Source: Ktedonobacter sp. SOSP1-85 (GTDB lineage Bacteria; Chloroflexota; Ktedonobacteria; Ktedonobacterales; Ktedonobacteraceae). Taken from it: a DNA stretch of 64,000 bases. The translations under genes and the position numbers were made by a program. Shown here piece after piece: positions 9,860-19,131 of this stretch (position 1 is its first letter; every line of letters begins with the position of its first letter). The DNA is taken from NCBI RefSeq assembly GCF_016587415.1, contig NZ_BNJI01000001.1, positions 2,953,501 to 3,017,500 of the forward strand. The letters are read 5' to 3'. The notes below the pieces were generated by a model, which saw nothing but the letters and a program-made list of their open reading frames with translations, made no database searches and had not been told where the DNA came from.

Positions 9860-11479
9860 CTAGATGCGCCCGTACACGATATGACCTCCTAAGATCGTGG
9901 CTGCGACGCCGTTCTCAGGCATTTTTTGTTGCGGTACTGCGAGGATATCGTCGCGCAGGACAATGGCATCTCCCAACTTGCCTCTTGTCAACGATCCTTT
10001 CACTTGCTCCTCACCTGCAGCATAGGCTGCGCCTAAGGTATAGGCCCAGAGCGCATCTCGTATGTCAAGCGCTTGGTCCGGCAACCAGGATGGTCGCTGA
10101 CTAAAGGGATCGCTTCTAACAGTCGCCGCGTAGAGAATACTCAGCGGATCATATGTCTCGACAGGCGCGTCAGAGCCCAGGGCAATGGGAATTCCCATGG
10201 CACGCATAGTACGATAGGCATAGGCGCGCTTGTGACGCTTGCCCCAATAGCGTACCGCCAGGTCCCGGTCGGCGACGGCGTGATAGGGTTGAATGGAGGC
10301 GACCACGCCCAGGCGTTTCATCCGCTCCAGGTCCTCGGGCGCGATCAACTGCACATGCTCAAGGCGATAGCGGAGCGCCGATGCCTGGGGCGAGAGACCC
10401 TCGCGCTGCGCCCACTGCTGAGCATATTCAATCGAGTTGAGCGCGACACGCGCCGCCCGGTCGCCAATAGCATGAATAGCGACTGTCAAGCCCATAGCCG
10501 TAGCGTCACGCACGACATTCTGCATCTCTTGCTCGGGAATTGAGAGGATGCCTCGATTGTTGGGATTGCCTTCAAAGCCTTCTAGCATGGCTGCGGTCTG
10601 CGAACCCAGCGTTCCATCAGCGAAAATCTTGATGCCGCTGACTCCTACCAGGTCATTCTTCTCCATGCTGATGCCATACTCGCGCAGTTGCGGCAACATC
10701 TGGCGTGGAAGAATCATCTGCACACGCACACCAAGTTTATTCTCGCTACGCAACTGCTGGAAGAGCTGCAAGGTATTCTCGCCTTCGATATTATGCACGG
10801 TGGTGATACCATAGCGCTGGGCCTGGCTCAAGGCGCGCTCTATCAGCAGGCGATCCAGTTCGGGGTCCGAGTGCTCGACTACGCGATACACCAGTTCCGT
10901 GGCACCCTCCTCCTGCAAGATACCCGTTGGCTCGCCCGATCCGTCACGCAAGATGGCGCCAGTCTCAGGCTCTGGTGTCTCGGCGGTAATGCCTGCGCGC
11001 TGGAGGGCCAGAGAGTTGACCCAGAGCAGGTGTCCATCCTTGCTCCAGAGCACGACAGGATGATGGGGGGCTACCGCGTCAAGCGAAGCCTTTGTGGGGA
11101 AGCGGCCCGCGCTGTTGCCCGTCCAGGTATTTTTATCCCAGCGCCCGCCCTGAATCCAGCGTCCAGGTGGGGTCTGTTGCGCGCGCTGGCACACGAGTTC
11201 GGCGACCTCGTCTTCGCTGGTACACATTTCCGCATCGATATGATGCGCACGATAGGCGGCGCTCATGAGGTGAATATGCGCATCGATAAAGCCAGGCAAA
11301 ACGGTCTTGCCGCGCAGGTCAACCATTTCGCTCTGCATACCAGCCAGACGACGTACCTCGTCATCGCTGCCCACAGCGAGAATGCGCCCACTGGCCAGGT
11401 CAATCGCCATAGCCTGCGCGCGCGGTTGCGCCGCATCCATCGTATATATGTTTCCATTGAGATAAATAACTCTCGCCAT
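9860..11479 (-). CDS. YtcJ-type amidohydrolase
   Basis: 539-residue metal-dependent amidohydrolase of the YtcJ/NfdA branch (amidohydrolase_3). H68 and H70 in GFIDAHIH are metal ligands; further motifs are HAIGDRA, LEHVQLI and GSDAPVE near the C-terminus. These enzymes hydrolyse N-formyl or related exocyclic amide bonds; the substrate is unknown. The frame is open for 96 codons upstream, but that part runs through a 30-bp palindrome and into the neighbouring gene, and the family's N-terminus (short leader then NGNIYTMD) begins at the ATG at 11479. Confidence 0.88.
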   Translation of the reverse strand: MARVIYLNGNIYTMDAAQPRAQAMAIDLASGRILAVGSDDEVRRLAGMQSEMVDLRGKTVLPGFIDAHIHLMSAAYRAHHIDAEMCTSEDEVAELVCQRAQQTPPGRWIQGGRWDKNTWTGNSAGRFPTKASLDAVAPHHPVVLWSKDGHLLWVNSLALQRAGITAETPEPETGAILRDGSGEPTGILQEEGATELVYRVVEHSDPELDRLLIERALSQAQRYGITTVHNIEGENTLQLFQQLRSENKLGVRVQMILPRQMLPQLREYGISMEKNDLVGVSGIKIFADGTLGSQTAAMLEGFEGNPNNRGILSIPEQEMQNVVRDATAMGLTVAIHAIGDRAARVALNSIEYAQQWAQREGLSPQASALRYRLEHVQLIAPEDLERMKRLGVVASIQPYHAVADRDLAVRYWGKRHKRAYAYRTMRAMGIPIALGSDAPVETYDPLSILYAATVRSDPFSQRPSWLPDQALDIRDALWAYTLGAAYAAGEEQVKGSLTRGKLGDAIVLRDDILAVPQQKMPENGVAATILGGHIVYGRI

Positions 11480-11502
11480 AACCAGACCTACCTTTTCTAC
11501 CA

Positions 11503-11580
11503 GTGTATTTTTCGCAAGAGGAAGTGCGATGAGCATGGCATCCGCCGTGTTCATCGCACTTCCTCTTGCGAAAAATACAC
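11503..11580. terminator. 30-bp perfect hairpin between hydrolase genes
   Basis: Arms 11503-11532 and 11551-11580 are perfectly complementary over 30 bases with an 18-base loop. The right arm ends exactly on the first base of the stop codon of the broken hydrolase gene (11580). Confidence 0.7.
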
Positions 11581-12517
11581 TACTCAGCCATAAAGTCGAT
11601 GATCGCCTGTGAGAGAATATCTGGCCGATGCAGTTGAATATCGTGCGCGGTGTGCGGCATCCAGAGCACCGAACAGCGCGAGATGACGCGTGCCACCTGA
11701 GAGGCCATATAGCCCTTGGCGGCGGCGAATTCGTTCGCACTTTCCAGGCGCTCGGGCGGATCCTCACCCTGCCGAGGCTGGGCCGCCGCGGGTATCAACA
11801 GGACCGGACAAGTCAGCTTGCCATAGTAGTCCAGGGCGCGATCATCCCAGAGCGAGGCGCGAATTTGCCGCTGCTGCTCAAGTCCCAGGCGCTCTTCAAC
11901 ACTACCATCCGAATTCTCGCGTACATAGGTATGCACAATGGCCTCAATGTCTGGCGTCCAGAAATCGTCCATCTCCTCACGCATCTCGCGCACAAAATCG
12001 TTCCAGGAGAGCGAGCGTTCCTGGTCACCTCGCCCGCGTAAAAAGCGCTCCCGCGTCATTCCAGGCCAATAGCGTGGCTCGACATGCGGGCAATCGACGA
12101 GCACAAGATGGCTGATAAGCGCGGGATGGCGCGCGGCCAGGGCCAGGGCCACACGTCCCCCCAGCCATGCCCGACCAGGGCGACCTGCCCCAGACCCAGG
12201 GCCGCCATACCATGTACCACATCCTCGGCGATATTCACCAGGTCATAACCCGTCTCCGGCTGCTCGCTTAAGCCATGGCCCCGCAGGTCAAAGGCGATGA
12301 CCGGAGAGTGCTTGTAGAGTCGTCCCGCTACCAGGTGCCAGGTATCGGCAGTCGCGCCCAACCCATGCAGCAGTATCAGGGGAATATTATCGTTATCCCA
12401 TTCCTGGCTCTGCTCCTGAGCCGTGTTCAGTTGTGCCGGATCCCATTCCAGGTAGTGTAGGCGAATAATATCGGTGTCAACAAAAGAACTGCGCGGCTTG
12501 ATCATCTCTATCCTCAT
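11580..12517 (-). pseudogene. Alpha/beta hydrolase broken by a 1-base deletion
   Basis: Two reading frames together make one alpha/beta hydrolase of about 300 residues: the N-terminal half (12517 to about 12160) has LILLHGLGATADTWHLV and the oxyanion-type FDLRGHGLS; the C-terminal half (to 11580) starts VALALAARHP and ends with a HTAHDIQLH catalytic-His region. The frame breaks at a run of six G (plus-strand C, 12157-12162); seven G would restore GHGWGGRVALALAARHP. In addition the nucleophile elbow reads G-H-G-W-G, with Gly instead of the Ser (or Asp) nucleophile. Two independent lesions argue for a real pseudogene, though a homopolymer sequencing error plus an unusual non-enzymatic homologue cannot be excluded. 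Start could be 12517 or the ATG at 12505. Confidence 0.75.
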
Positions 12518-12663
12518 TCTCTAAAGGTAATGAGCAGCAAGCTCCAAAGCCGAACTGCACAAAGACGCTCACCATCAACAGACTTTCCGCGCTCAACTCC
12601 AGTGTTAAGCTTATCTCACCTTCCACCCACACTCCTCTTGGACCCTGGCCCCACCACTTCTCA

Positions 12664-12742
12664 GCGCCTGCGGCGCTTCTTTTGGTGTGGGTAGTGTGGT
12701 TCTGGCTTGCCTTCGGCAAGCCAGAACCACACTACCCACACC
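12664..12742. repeat. GCGCCTGCGGCGC core plus 28-bp perfect hairpin
   Basis: GCGCCTGCGGCGC at 12664-12676 is followed seven bases later by a perfect 28-bp hairpin (arms 12684-12711 and 12715-12742, loop TTC). The same core next to a long hairpin recurs at 30309 and 60458. Confidence 0.75.
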
Positions 12743-12770
12743 TGCACATTACTGATGTATCTGCCACATC

Positions 12771-12852
12771 GTAGGGTCCATGCTTGCATGGACTCCTCCC
12801 GCTGACTGAAACATGGTCTACCTCTGCAAGTCCATGCAAGCATGGACCCTAC
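12771..12852. repeat. GTAGGGTCCATGC-family palindromic repeat, copy 1
   Basis: Arms 12771-12794 and 12829-12852 are a perfect 24-bp inverted repeat; each arm is itself nearly palindromic around CCATGCTTGCATGG. Relatives occur at 17084, 43037, 47147 and 48953. The 12518-12949 gap holds only this and the preceding hairpin; reading frames there are by-products of the palindromes. Confidence 0.85.
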
Positions 12853-12949
12853 ACAATATGTTATTGTATTGTACCTCATCGAAAAGAATATTTTTAGTAT
12901 ACGCGCGTTCGTCTTTGCGAGGCATCTTCACAGCCCTGGTAGCACTCGC

Positions 12950-13978
12950 TTAGCGCGTGCGTAAGCCATGCGCATGCAGCACCTTGAATTTGGTATTGCC
13001 GCCAACCTCCTCGAAGGCGTGAAAATGTGCGCGTAGCACAGGCTCATATTTCAAAAAGCGATTGGCAACCAAGTAGAGGCGTCCCGTGGGACGCAAAATA
13101 TGCGCGGACTCGCGGATAAAGCGCTCGGCAATCTCGGTTGTTTGCAGGCCCCCCTGATGAAAAGGGGGATTCGTTGCCACGAGATCGAACTGCTCTGTAT
13201 AGACCGCGCGCGCCCCATCACTGGGCAGGATACGGACATTGGTCAAGCCCTGCTCAGCAGCCTGTTGCCGAGAGGTCGCCACAGCCGCCAGGCTAACGTC
13301 CACCATTGTGACCCAGCCCCTAGTTGCAAGACGCGCGATATGCAGGCCGATAAAACCCGCGCCACACCCCAGGTCAAGAGCCCGGTCTGTGGGCTTCACC
13401 TCTAGCGCATCCAGCAGCAGGCGCGTCCCCTCATCTAGTTGATTCTCTGCGAAGACCTTCAACACCTCAGAAGCCTTCTCACTGGTGAGTGGATCATCCT
13501 CCTTCACCGAACAGAGCACGCGTTGCCCCTTGCTAATTTCCAGGGTCTCACAGTTGCCAAAGATCGCCTGCATATGCTTGCCAATGGTCAGAATTCCTCG
13601 CTCCTTCGCGCCAGCCACGTAGAGCCTGCCGCCTTTGCGTAGCGCGTGGGCCGCGACGCGCAAGCCATATATCATCCAGGCGTTAGATGGCAGGTAGAGA
13701 AGATTCATCAGCGCAACCTCTACCTCACCCGCATCGTGGGATAAGATATAATCATGAAAAGCCACATGCTGCACGCGCTCAGGAGCGATATGCATGCTGG
13801 CCTCAGCATTGGCAATCGAATCTTCAGCGAGAACCAAGCGCACATCCTGGGTCTGCTGTGTTTGGCGCCCCTCTACCAGGCGGCGTACATAGGGATCGAG
13901 CGCGGAATTAAGGACAAGTACAGGCTCATGCCCCGCGAGGCGAACGGTTGCATCAAGTAAAGAAGATTGGAGTTTCAT
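12950..13978 (-). CDS. RsmC/RlmG-like class I SAM methyltransferase
   Basis: 342 residues in the two-domain layout of 16S rRNA G1207 / 23S G1835 N2-methyltransferases: a degenerate N-terminal methyltransferase-like domain (about 1-160) and a catalytic C-terminal domain with SAM motif DLGCGAG (202-208) and the N2-guanine motif NPPFHQGG (270-277). Likely acts on rRNA. The ATG at 13978 faces the start of the transaldolase gene with only four bases between; an AAAGGG ribosome site for it lies inside the first codons of that gene. Confidence 0.85.
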   Translation of the reverse strand: MKLQSSLLDATVRLAGHEPVLVLNSALDPYVRRLVEGRQTQQTQDVRLVLAEDSIANAEASMHIAPERVQHVAFHDYILSHDAGEVEVALMNLLYLPSNAWMIYGLRVAAHALRKGGRLYVAGAKERGILTIGKHMQAIFGNCETLEISKGQRVLCSVKEDDPLTSEKASEVLKVFAENQLDEGTRLLLDALEVKPTDRALDLGCGAGFIGLHIARLATRGWVTMVDVSLAAVATSRQQAAEQGLTNVRILPSDGARAVYTEQFDLVATNPPFHQGGLQTTEIAERFIRESAHILRPTGRLYLVANRFLKYEPVLRAHFHAFEEVGGNTKFKVLHAHGLRTR

Positions 13979-13982
13979 AGCT

Positions 13983-14651
13983 ATGGCCCTTTACATTGAT
14001 AGTGCTTTTCTCGATGATATTATAGCCGTTGCGCGAGTCGTCCCCATAGCGGGAGTGACGACTAACCCAACGTTGATGCTCACCGCACGCCAACGCGGTC
14101 AAACCCTGACCCCCCAGGCTCTCCTGGAAGAACTTCTGCGCCAGCTATCCAGCGAGACTATTTTTATCCAGCCAGGAGCAAGCGTGGCTGAAGAGATGCT
14201 ACGTGAGGCGCTTACGTATATCAACGCCGCCCCCGAGCGCGTCGTTCCGAAGATTCCGCTGACACAGAGCGGAATGCGTGTTGCCCGGCAGCTTAAGCAG
14301 CAGGGACGGCGCATCGCCTTTACCGCCGTCACCTCGCTGGCCCAGACCTACAGTGCCGCCATGGTTCCCGCAGATTATATCATCCCCTACTATAATCGTT
14401 TAACGCGTGCCGGGGTTGACGCCAGCCAGCGTATCCATTGCATGGCGCAACTTCTTACGCAGTCCGCTCTCCCCTCACGCATCCTCGCGGCCAGCATCAA
14501 AACACCGTTAGAGGCTGCATCCGCGCTCCTGGCCGGTGCGCACGACCTGACCGTGGCACCCGAGGTATTATTGGAGATGGTCACAGACCCGGAGTCCGAG
14601 GCCGCCGTCGAGCGTTTCTCCCAGGATTGGCAGAAGATGAAAAAACTGTAA
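13983..14651 (+). CDS. Transaldolase / fructose-6-phosphate aldolase-like protein
   Basis: 222 residues, the size of the short FSA/MipB-type transaldolases. It has the opening YIDSA strand with D6, the TTNPT motif (26-30) and the Schiff-base lysine K90 in VVPKIP, so a (beta/alpha)8 class I aldolase of the pentose phosphate pathway is expected. Transaldolase and fructose-6-phosphate aldolase activities cannot be separated by eye. GGAG ten bases before the ATG lies within the divergent methyltransferase gene. Confidence 0.85.
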   Translation: MALYIDSAFLDDIIAVARVVPIAGVTTNPTLMLTARQRGQTLTPQALLEELLRQLSSETIFIQPGASVAEEMLREALTYINAAPERVVPKIPLTQSGMRVARQLKQQGRRIAFTAVTSLAQTYSAAMVPADYIIPYYNRLTRAGVDASQRIHCMAQLLTQSALPSRILAASIKTPLEAASALLAGAHDLTVAPEVLLEMVTDPESEAAVERFSQDWQKMKKL

Positions 14652-15205
14652 TTATTCTTTTCGTTGCTTTTGCCAATACTATGAAATACTATTCATCATA
14701 CACGTTTATCAATTCATTGCTTCGTCATCACTTCATGTTATAGTATTGGCGTGACGGAAAAGAGGAAAACCCTGGTCAGGAACCCCATAGCGAAAGCAAG
14801 GGGCTTTTCTCCTAGCTTTCGCTAAGATGTGTCTCTGTTCCTCCCTTTTGGGGAGGTAGGCACATTCACTATCCTGAGCAGACTCAGCCAGGGCAAACTT
14901 GATGGATAGAATCATCAAGGCTATCGGGCTACGATATCGGTAAGCGTTTACGTTCCTACCTGCGGGTGCGAGGCCAGCTCGCTGCTCTAGAACTCTTGAG
15001 TTAACCAGCGATAGCGGGGTTAAAGCAGTGCTCAAGAGATAGTACCGACCGATATCTTTGTCGAGGCCAACCTTACCTCCAAAGCGCAAGCTGAGGAGAG
15101 GGGTTTGGAGTCGTTCCGACAAAAAACGACTCCCCTGCAAGGGGAAATCTGCTGCGTAGGCGGCGCTTCCTCCCCAGACATCAACGTTGGGGCTTTAGCG
15201 TCGCA
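14652..15205 (+). ncRNA. Structured non-coding segment, possible omega-RNA / IS605-type end
   Basis: No protein-coding frame is convincing here, but the plus strand is dense in nested hairpins: CTCTTGAG (14992-14999) with CTCAAGAG (about 15032-15039) enclosing TTAACC...GGTTAA; GATATCGG (about 14931) with CCGATATC (about 15046); GGAGTCGTT...AACGACTCC (about 15106-15133); CCCCTGCAAGGGG; and CCCCA...TGGGG followed by CTTTAGCG. The tail 'CTTCCTCCCCA..TGGGGCTTTAGCG' resembles right ends of IS200/IS605 elements and their guide RNAs. Ktedonobacteria are known to carry many IscB/TnpB omega-RNAs, some without a protein partner. A call of omega-RNA or decayed element end is inference. An inverted repeat (14672-14681 / 14741-14750) lies just left. 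Confidence 0.35.
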
Positions 15206-15788
15206 TCAGGTAAAATATCTGACCAATAGGTGGGATAATCGGAGAACGGCCGGGGAGACAGCGCCAAGGTGGAGCGTGGGGATATGTAGATGTGATAGGC
15301 GTTGCTTAAGGTGGTGGGTCGCATTATATGCACTTTTGATGATGCAGTGGGGAGCCTGGAAGTGGGAGACCATGTGGTTGCGGAAGATGTCAGGCGTCAG
15401 GGTAGGCGATATAGTGCGATGCAGGTGGTCGGTCATAGGACATAGTCGAACTCTGTAAGTGGTAAGAGAGGGATAATTGGTCTCGTGGTAGTCTTCTTGT
15501 CTACAACCTATCCGGAAACCTAAGCGCGGAGCGCTCGCCACAGTAATGGCATTGGTTTGTGGATAAGAAGTAGTGGTGCTTACGTGGTAAGGGTGTTTTG
15601 CTCAGGTACCTGGGGGTGGGGATTGATGAGGGGTTGCAAAGGTACCGGCACCAGGGGTGCGAATGGGTATGCTGTAATCTATCTTGAGCCAAATAGATGG
15701 ATATTGGGGGATGTGGGAAGTGGAAGAGCCAGGCATGCACATTCTTCTTGATAGAAACCGGAACGGGTGGTGATGAGAGGTGGTGGTG
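15206..15788. other. G-rich non-coding tract
   Basis: About 580 bases whose plus strand is clearly rich in G and poor in C, unlike all neighbouring genes. Minus-strand frames (111 and 103 codons) give His/Pro/Ser/Thr-rich products without domain character and are not accepted. It contains copy C of the 73-96-nt hairpin element (15501-15573) and ends in a strong terminator, so an untranslated plus-strand transcript is possible. Confidence 0.5.
15501..15573 (+). repeat. Hairpin repeat element, copy C
   Basis: Matches the elements at 21281-21360 (opposite strand) and 22031-22126: CTATCCGGAAACC...AAGCGCGGAGCGCT...CATTGGTTTGTGGATAAG. The ends pair with each other (TATCCGGAAACC with GGTTTGTGGATA). 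Confidence 0.7.
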
Positions 15789-15830
15789 AGAAGCCTGTGG
15801 AGAACACTCCACAGGCTTCTTCTTGTTTTA
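15789..15830 (+). terminator. Strong intrinsic terminator with no gene before it
   Basis: Perfect 14-bp stem (15789-15802 / 15807-15820), AACA loop, then TCTTGTTTT. The nearest upstream plus-strand gene ends 1.1 kb away. Confidence 0.85.
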
Positions 15831-15967
15831 AGAAACAGGTGTGCCCAGCCCCAACAGTAAAAAACTCCCACTACTATCATAGCTAGAAATATCATGGTAA
15901 ACTTATGCCTGAAAGGCTACTTGCTAAGAAAGAAAAAGGCCTAAAGGTACGAGGAGAAAAACGTACA

Positions 15968-17008
15968 ATGGTTGTCCAACAAGAAGAAAGTTCAACTACA
16001 CCACCTACCACCCAACCAACGTATTCAATTGTTGCTCCGGTCTTTAACGAGGAAGAGACCATTCCCCACTTTTACGCTCGGGTTGTAGCTGTTATGGAAC
16101 AGTTACAGGAACCATTCGAGCTAGTTTTGATCAATGATGGTAGTCGCGATAACTCTTACCAGATTTTGCAGTCACTTCATCGGCAAGACACTCGCGTGCG
16201 CGTAGTTGATTTCTCGCGCAACTTTGGGCACCAGGTTGCGATCTCAGCGGGACTCGACTACGCTCAGGGGCAGGCTGTGGTTATTATTGACTCCGATCTA
16301 CAAGATCCACCCGAAGTCATTCTACAGCTGATTGAACGTTGGAAGGCGGGAGCCGAGGTCGTATATGCTCAACGCGCCAAACGCGATGGCGAGACAAAAT
16401 TCAAGCTTATCACCGCCTCGCTTTTTTACCGCCTCATTAGCCGCATCACCTCTGTCGAGATTCCGCGCAATGTAGGTGATTTTCGCCTGCTGGATCGTCA
16501 CGTTGTGGATGCCCTGATCTCCATGCGTGAGCATCATCGCTTTATGCGCGGCCTCTCAGCCTGGGTTGGTTTTCGCCAGGAGGCCGTTCTTTATGACCGC
16601 CATGAGCGCTTCGCCGGAACAACCAAATATCCATTCCAGAAAATGCTCCGCTTCTCAATGGATGCCATTACCAGCTTCAGTCACCTACCTTTGCAAATCG
16701 CGACTACCTTCGGCATGATCCTGGCTTTCTTAAGCCTGATAGGCATTATTATTGCGATTGCGCTACGTCTCTTCACGGATGCAATTGTAGGGCAGGCTTC
16801 GACCCTGATTATAGTACTCTTTATGGGAGGCATACAGCTCATTTTTCTCGGCATCATTGGAGAATACCTGGGACGTATCTATGATGAGGTTCGTGCACGA
16901 CCATTATATATTGTGCATCACCTCCTCGGCATCGGCGAAAAAGAGCAAGAGGAATTGCGGAAAAACAAGCAGCATTCCAGGACCTTCCCATCCAGGCAAA
17001 CGAGGTAA
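15968..17008 (+). CDS. Family 2 glycosyltransferase (DPM/GtrB-like), membrane-anchored
   Basis: 346 residues: GT-A catalytic domain with [14 protein letters not shown], nucleotide-sugar motif [10 protein letters not shown] and a following acidic/basic loop, then two C-terminal membrane helices. This is the layout of polyprenyl-phosphate glucosyl/mannosyltransferases, which make the lipid-linked sugar donor on the inner face of the membrane. That donor is what GT39-type enzymes such as the one encoded next door use. GAGGAG at 15951-15956 favours the ATG at 15968 over the upstream ATG at 15905. Confidence 0.85.
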   Translation: MVVQQEESSTTPPTTQPTYSIVAPVFNEEETIPHFYARVVAVMEQLQEPFELVLINDGSRDNSYQILQSLHRQDTRVRVVDFSRNFGHQVAISAGLDYAQGQAVVIIDSDLQDPPEVILQLIERWKAGAEVVYAQRAKRDGETKFKLITASLFYRLISRITSVEIPRNVGDFRLLDRHVVDALISMREHHRFMRGLSAWVGFRQEAVLYDRHERFAGTTKYPFQKMLRFSMDAITSFSHLPLQIATTFGMILAFLSLIGIIIAIALRLFTDAIVGQASTLIIVLFMGGIQLIFLGIIGEYLGRIYDEVRARPLYIVHHLLGIGEKEQEELRKNKQHSRTFPSRQTR

Positions 17009-17083
17009 GATTCTCATATTTAGAAGAGCATTTTTACCTGCTGCATTCTACTAATTCTTCCTGAATGATTCAATTAATGCATT

Positions 17084-17111
17084 GTAGGGTCCATGCTGGC
17101 ATGGACCCTAC
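17084..17111. repeat. GTAGGGTCCATGC-family repeat, copy 2 (short hairpin)
   Basis: GTAGGGTCCATGC (17084-17096), two-base loop, and its exact complement (17099-17111), one base before the stop codon of the convergent gene at 17113. It sits between two convergent glycosyltransferase genes. Confidence 0.85.
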
Positions 17112-17112
17112 G

Positions 17113-18813
17113 CTATTTGGCCGCACTCTTAAGCGTATGCTTGGGGAAACAGCGTAGCACCGTCCATTGATCATTTGGGCCACGATCAGTTCTGTAGAGC
17201 ACATCATAATGCTGACAGCTAACAGTATAGCCGGTTCTCAAGATAGCAACGTACGATGTCGATGCCTCGAGCTCCGGAGAGGGATCTGGAGGACTAAAAT
17301 AAAAACGCCCATAGTGAGACACCCAGTAGACCCCCTTTATCAACTTAATATCAGCGTGCGTATAGAAGTCCTTTGCATCTAGCTGCAGATAAAACAGGGT
17401 ATCTGCGTAGCTCGCCCAGTTATTACTGAAATGAATATAGATTGATTCATTGGGAGAAGCCTCAGAAAGGGCATGCTTCAATGAATCATCATATCCAACA
17501 GAGAACAAACTTGCGTTTTCTTTATTATAGTTCCTAAAGTAGTACTGGTAAAAGACGATGCTGGGAAATATGAGTGAGCCAATCAGCAGAAGCGCAATGA
17601 TTTTCTGGCTACTCAGGGGCTGTATAGATTCGATCAGCGCGACAATTCCATAAGCAGCTAGCATAATGAGCGGAATAAAGATCACATTTGAACGAACTAC
17701 ATTCAGTAGGAAGAGCACAAATGTGGGAAGAGTAGCAATCAACCAGAAAACAAAGACGTTGCGCGACAAGGGTTGGCGCTTCAGGCTAAAATAGACACCG
17801 AGTACTACAAAAGGAGGCATTAACCAGCCAAGAGGGGATACCCATGGAACACTCTGGAAAAGCCAATTATCATGGAAACCACTGACGGCAAAGCGTAAAT
17901 TCTCCACAAGGATTGCTGAATGCGAGAGCCCTTCATTCACCTGGTCTAGCCGGTTCGCGGGAAGGTAGGGAATAGTGATTGGAAGATGAGCCAGAAATGG
18001 CAGGGCTCTATGTAATACATCGTTCTCTACCACATAAAGCAAAAATGGCGCCGAGACCAGCAGGAAAATGAGGATACTGAGGATAAAGCTAACCTTCTCT
18101 TTGAGAATGGTCTTGTAGTTAAGAAGCAGAAACAGAAACAGAAAAATAGGAATGGGCACAATAGAGGTCCCATATGCATAAAAAGCGAGTGCCAGAGGGA
18201 TAAGCGAGAATGGCATCCAGAGACGGCAACGAGGAGAATCATAGCTATAGGTTAGCGCCCATACGCCAAATAAAAAGAAAAAGGGAAGGATATTAGACTC
18301 CATGCTCCAGCGCGTCGCCATAACATACCAGGGGAGACTCGCAAGCAAGAAGGAGGCCAAAAGCGCGGTATTAGTATTGTAAATCTTCTTCACTGTGGAA
18401 TAAAGTAAATAGACAGCGAAGACGCCCAGAATGGCAGGCACAAGGCGGATCGAAAAAATACTCAAGCCAAACAGTTTAATAAATGGAATGCTCAGATATG
18501 CTTGCAATACATTTTGTCCCGAACCCCAACCAGGAAAATACACCGGGAAGGGATTCCCCCAGCGGTCAGTTCCATGTTGCAAGAGGGCATAAGCATCATA
18601 GCCTTCAGTCGCCTCATCAACCCACATGCCAGCCGGGGTATTTGGAAATTGATAAAACCGTAAAAAAACGGCCAGCGCCATAATGAACCAGAAGGCAATT
18701 CGTTGCCAGGATGTCTTCAGTATGTGAAAGAATGAATCCAGAATAGGTGTACTTGGAGGAAGCACAAGAGGATTCGTATTTTGTTCTGCTAATACATCTT
18801 GATTCGATAGCAC
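17113..18813 (-). CDS. GT-C glycosyltransferase, family 39-like membrane protein
   Basis: 566 residues with about a dozen hydrophobic segments. The first outer loop contains GMWVDEATEGYDAY, the acidic signature of PMT/ArnT-type glycosyltransferases, followed by a VLQAYLSIPF helix. It probably moves a sugar from a polyprenyl-phosphate donor, plausibly made by the GT2 encoded convergently next to it. The start chosen is GTG at 18813, preceded by GGAGAAGG at ideal spacing; the in-frame ATG at 18900 lies inside a palindrome and lacks such a site. Confidence 0.75.
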   Translation of the reverse strand: MLSNQDVLAEQNTNPLVLPPSTPILDSFFHILKTSWQRIAFWFIMALAVFLRFYQFPNTPAGMWVDEATEGYDAYALLQHGTDRWGNPFPVYFPGWGSGQNVLQAYLSIPFIKLFGLSIFSIRLVPAILGVFAVYLLYSTVKKIYNTNTALLASFLLASLPWYVMATRWSMESNILPFFFLFGVWALTYSYDSPRCRLWMPFSLIPLALAFYAYGTSIVPIPIFLFLFLLLNYKTILKEKVSFILSILIFLLVSAPFLLYVVENDVLHRALPFLAHLPITIPYLPANRLDQVNEGLSHSAILVENLRFAVSGFHDNWLFQSVPWVSPLGWLMPPFVVLGVYFSLKRQPLSRNVFVFWLIATLPTFVLFLLNVVRSNVIFIPLIMLAAYGIVALIESIQPLSSQKIIALLLIGSLIFPSIVFYQYYFRNYNKENASLFSVGYDDSLKHALSEASPNESIYIHFSNNWASYADTLFYLQLDAKDFYTHADIKLIKGVYWVSHYGRFYFSPPDPSPELEASTSYVAILRTGYTVSCQHYDVLYRTDRGPNDQWTVLRCFPKHTLKSAAK

Positions 18814-18846
18814 AAGCCTTCTCCAATTCTGTACTATAAGATAAAT

Positions 18847-18907
18847 AGGATGATTGAGTATAGGTTGGCGCAGCCGTATGTTGCGCCAACCTATACTCAA
18901 TCATCCT
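18847..18907. terminator. 26-bp perfect hairpin upstream of the GT39-like gene
   Basis: Arms 18847-18872 and 18882-18907, 26 bp perfect. It stands before, not after, the minus-strand gene starting at 18813, so it would lie in its leader or promoter. The remaining gap to 19131 is AT-rich with no recognisable feature. Confidence 0.6.
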
Positions 18908-19131
18908 CATAGGAAGCATAAAAAATAACTTGCACATGAGGTATATTTGAGCTCAATAGCAGGCAGGAACGAACAATGGCACAATCTGGCCTTGCATACA
19001 AAATTTCCTATTATATTGAAGCAAATATACTTTAGGTAAGTTTTTGCTGTCAATAAGCAACCCGATCAGGCCATATAAATGGAAAATATCCCTCAATAAT
19101 CACACTAATTGATGAATTCACCACTAAACAT

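Noticed and set aside
12477..12879. Short minus-strand frames between hydrolase and methyltransferase genes
   Set aside because: They run through palindromic repeats and have no coding character.
14733..15140. Minus-strand open frame of 135 codons
   Set aside because: No ribosome site, no domain, and it overlaps the hairpin-rich block whose pattern is that of structured RNA or an element end.
15206..15812. Two minus-strand frames of 111 and 103 codons
   Set aside because: Products are His/Pro/Ser/Thr-rich owing to base bias; no ribosome site or motif.
18814..18900. Longer start of the GT39-like gene at 18900
   Set aside because: It begins inside a perfect palindrome without a ribosome site, whereas GTG at 18813 follows GGAGAAGG.
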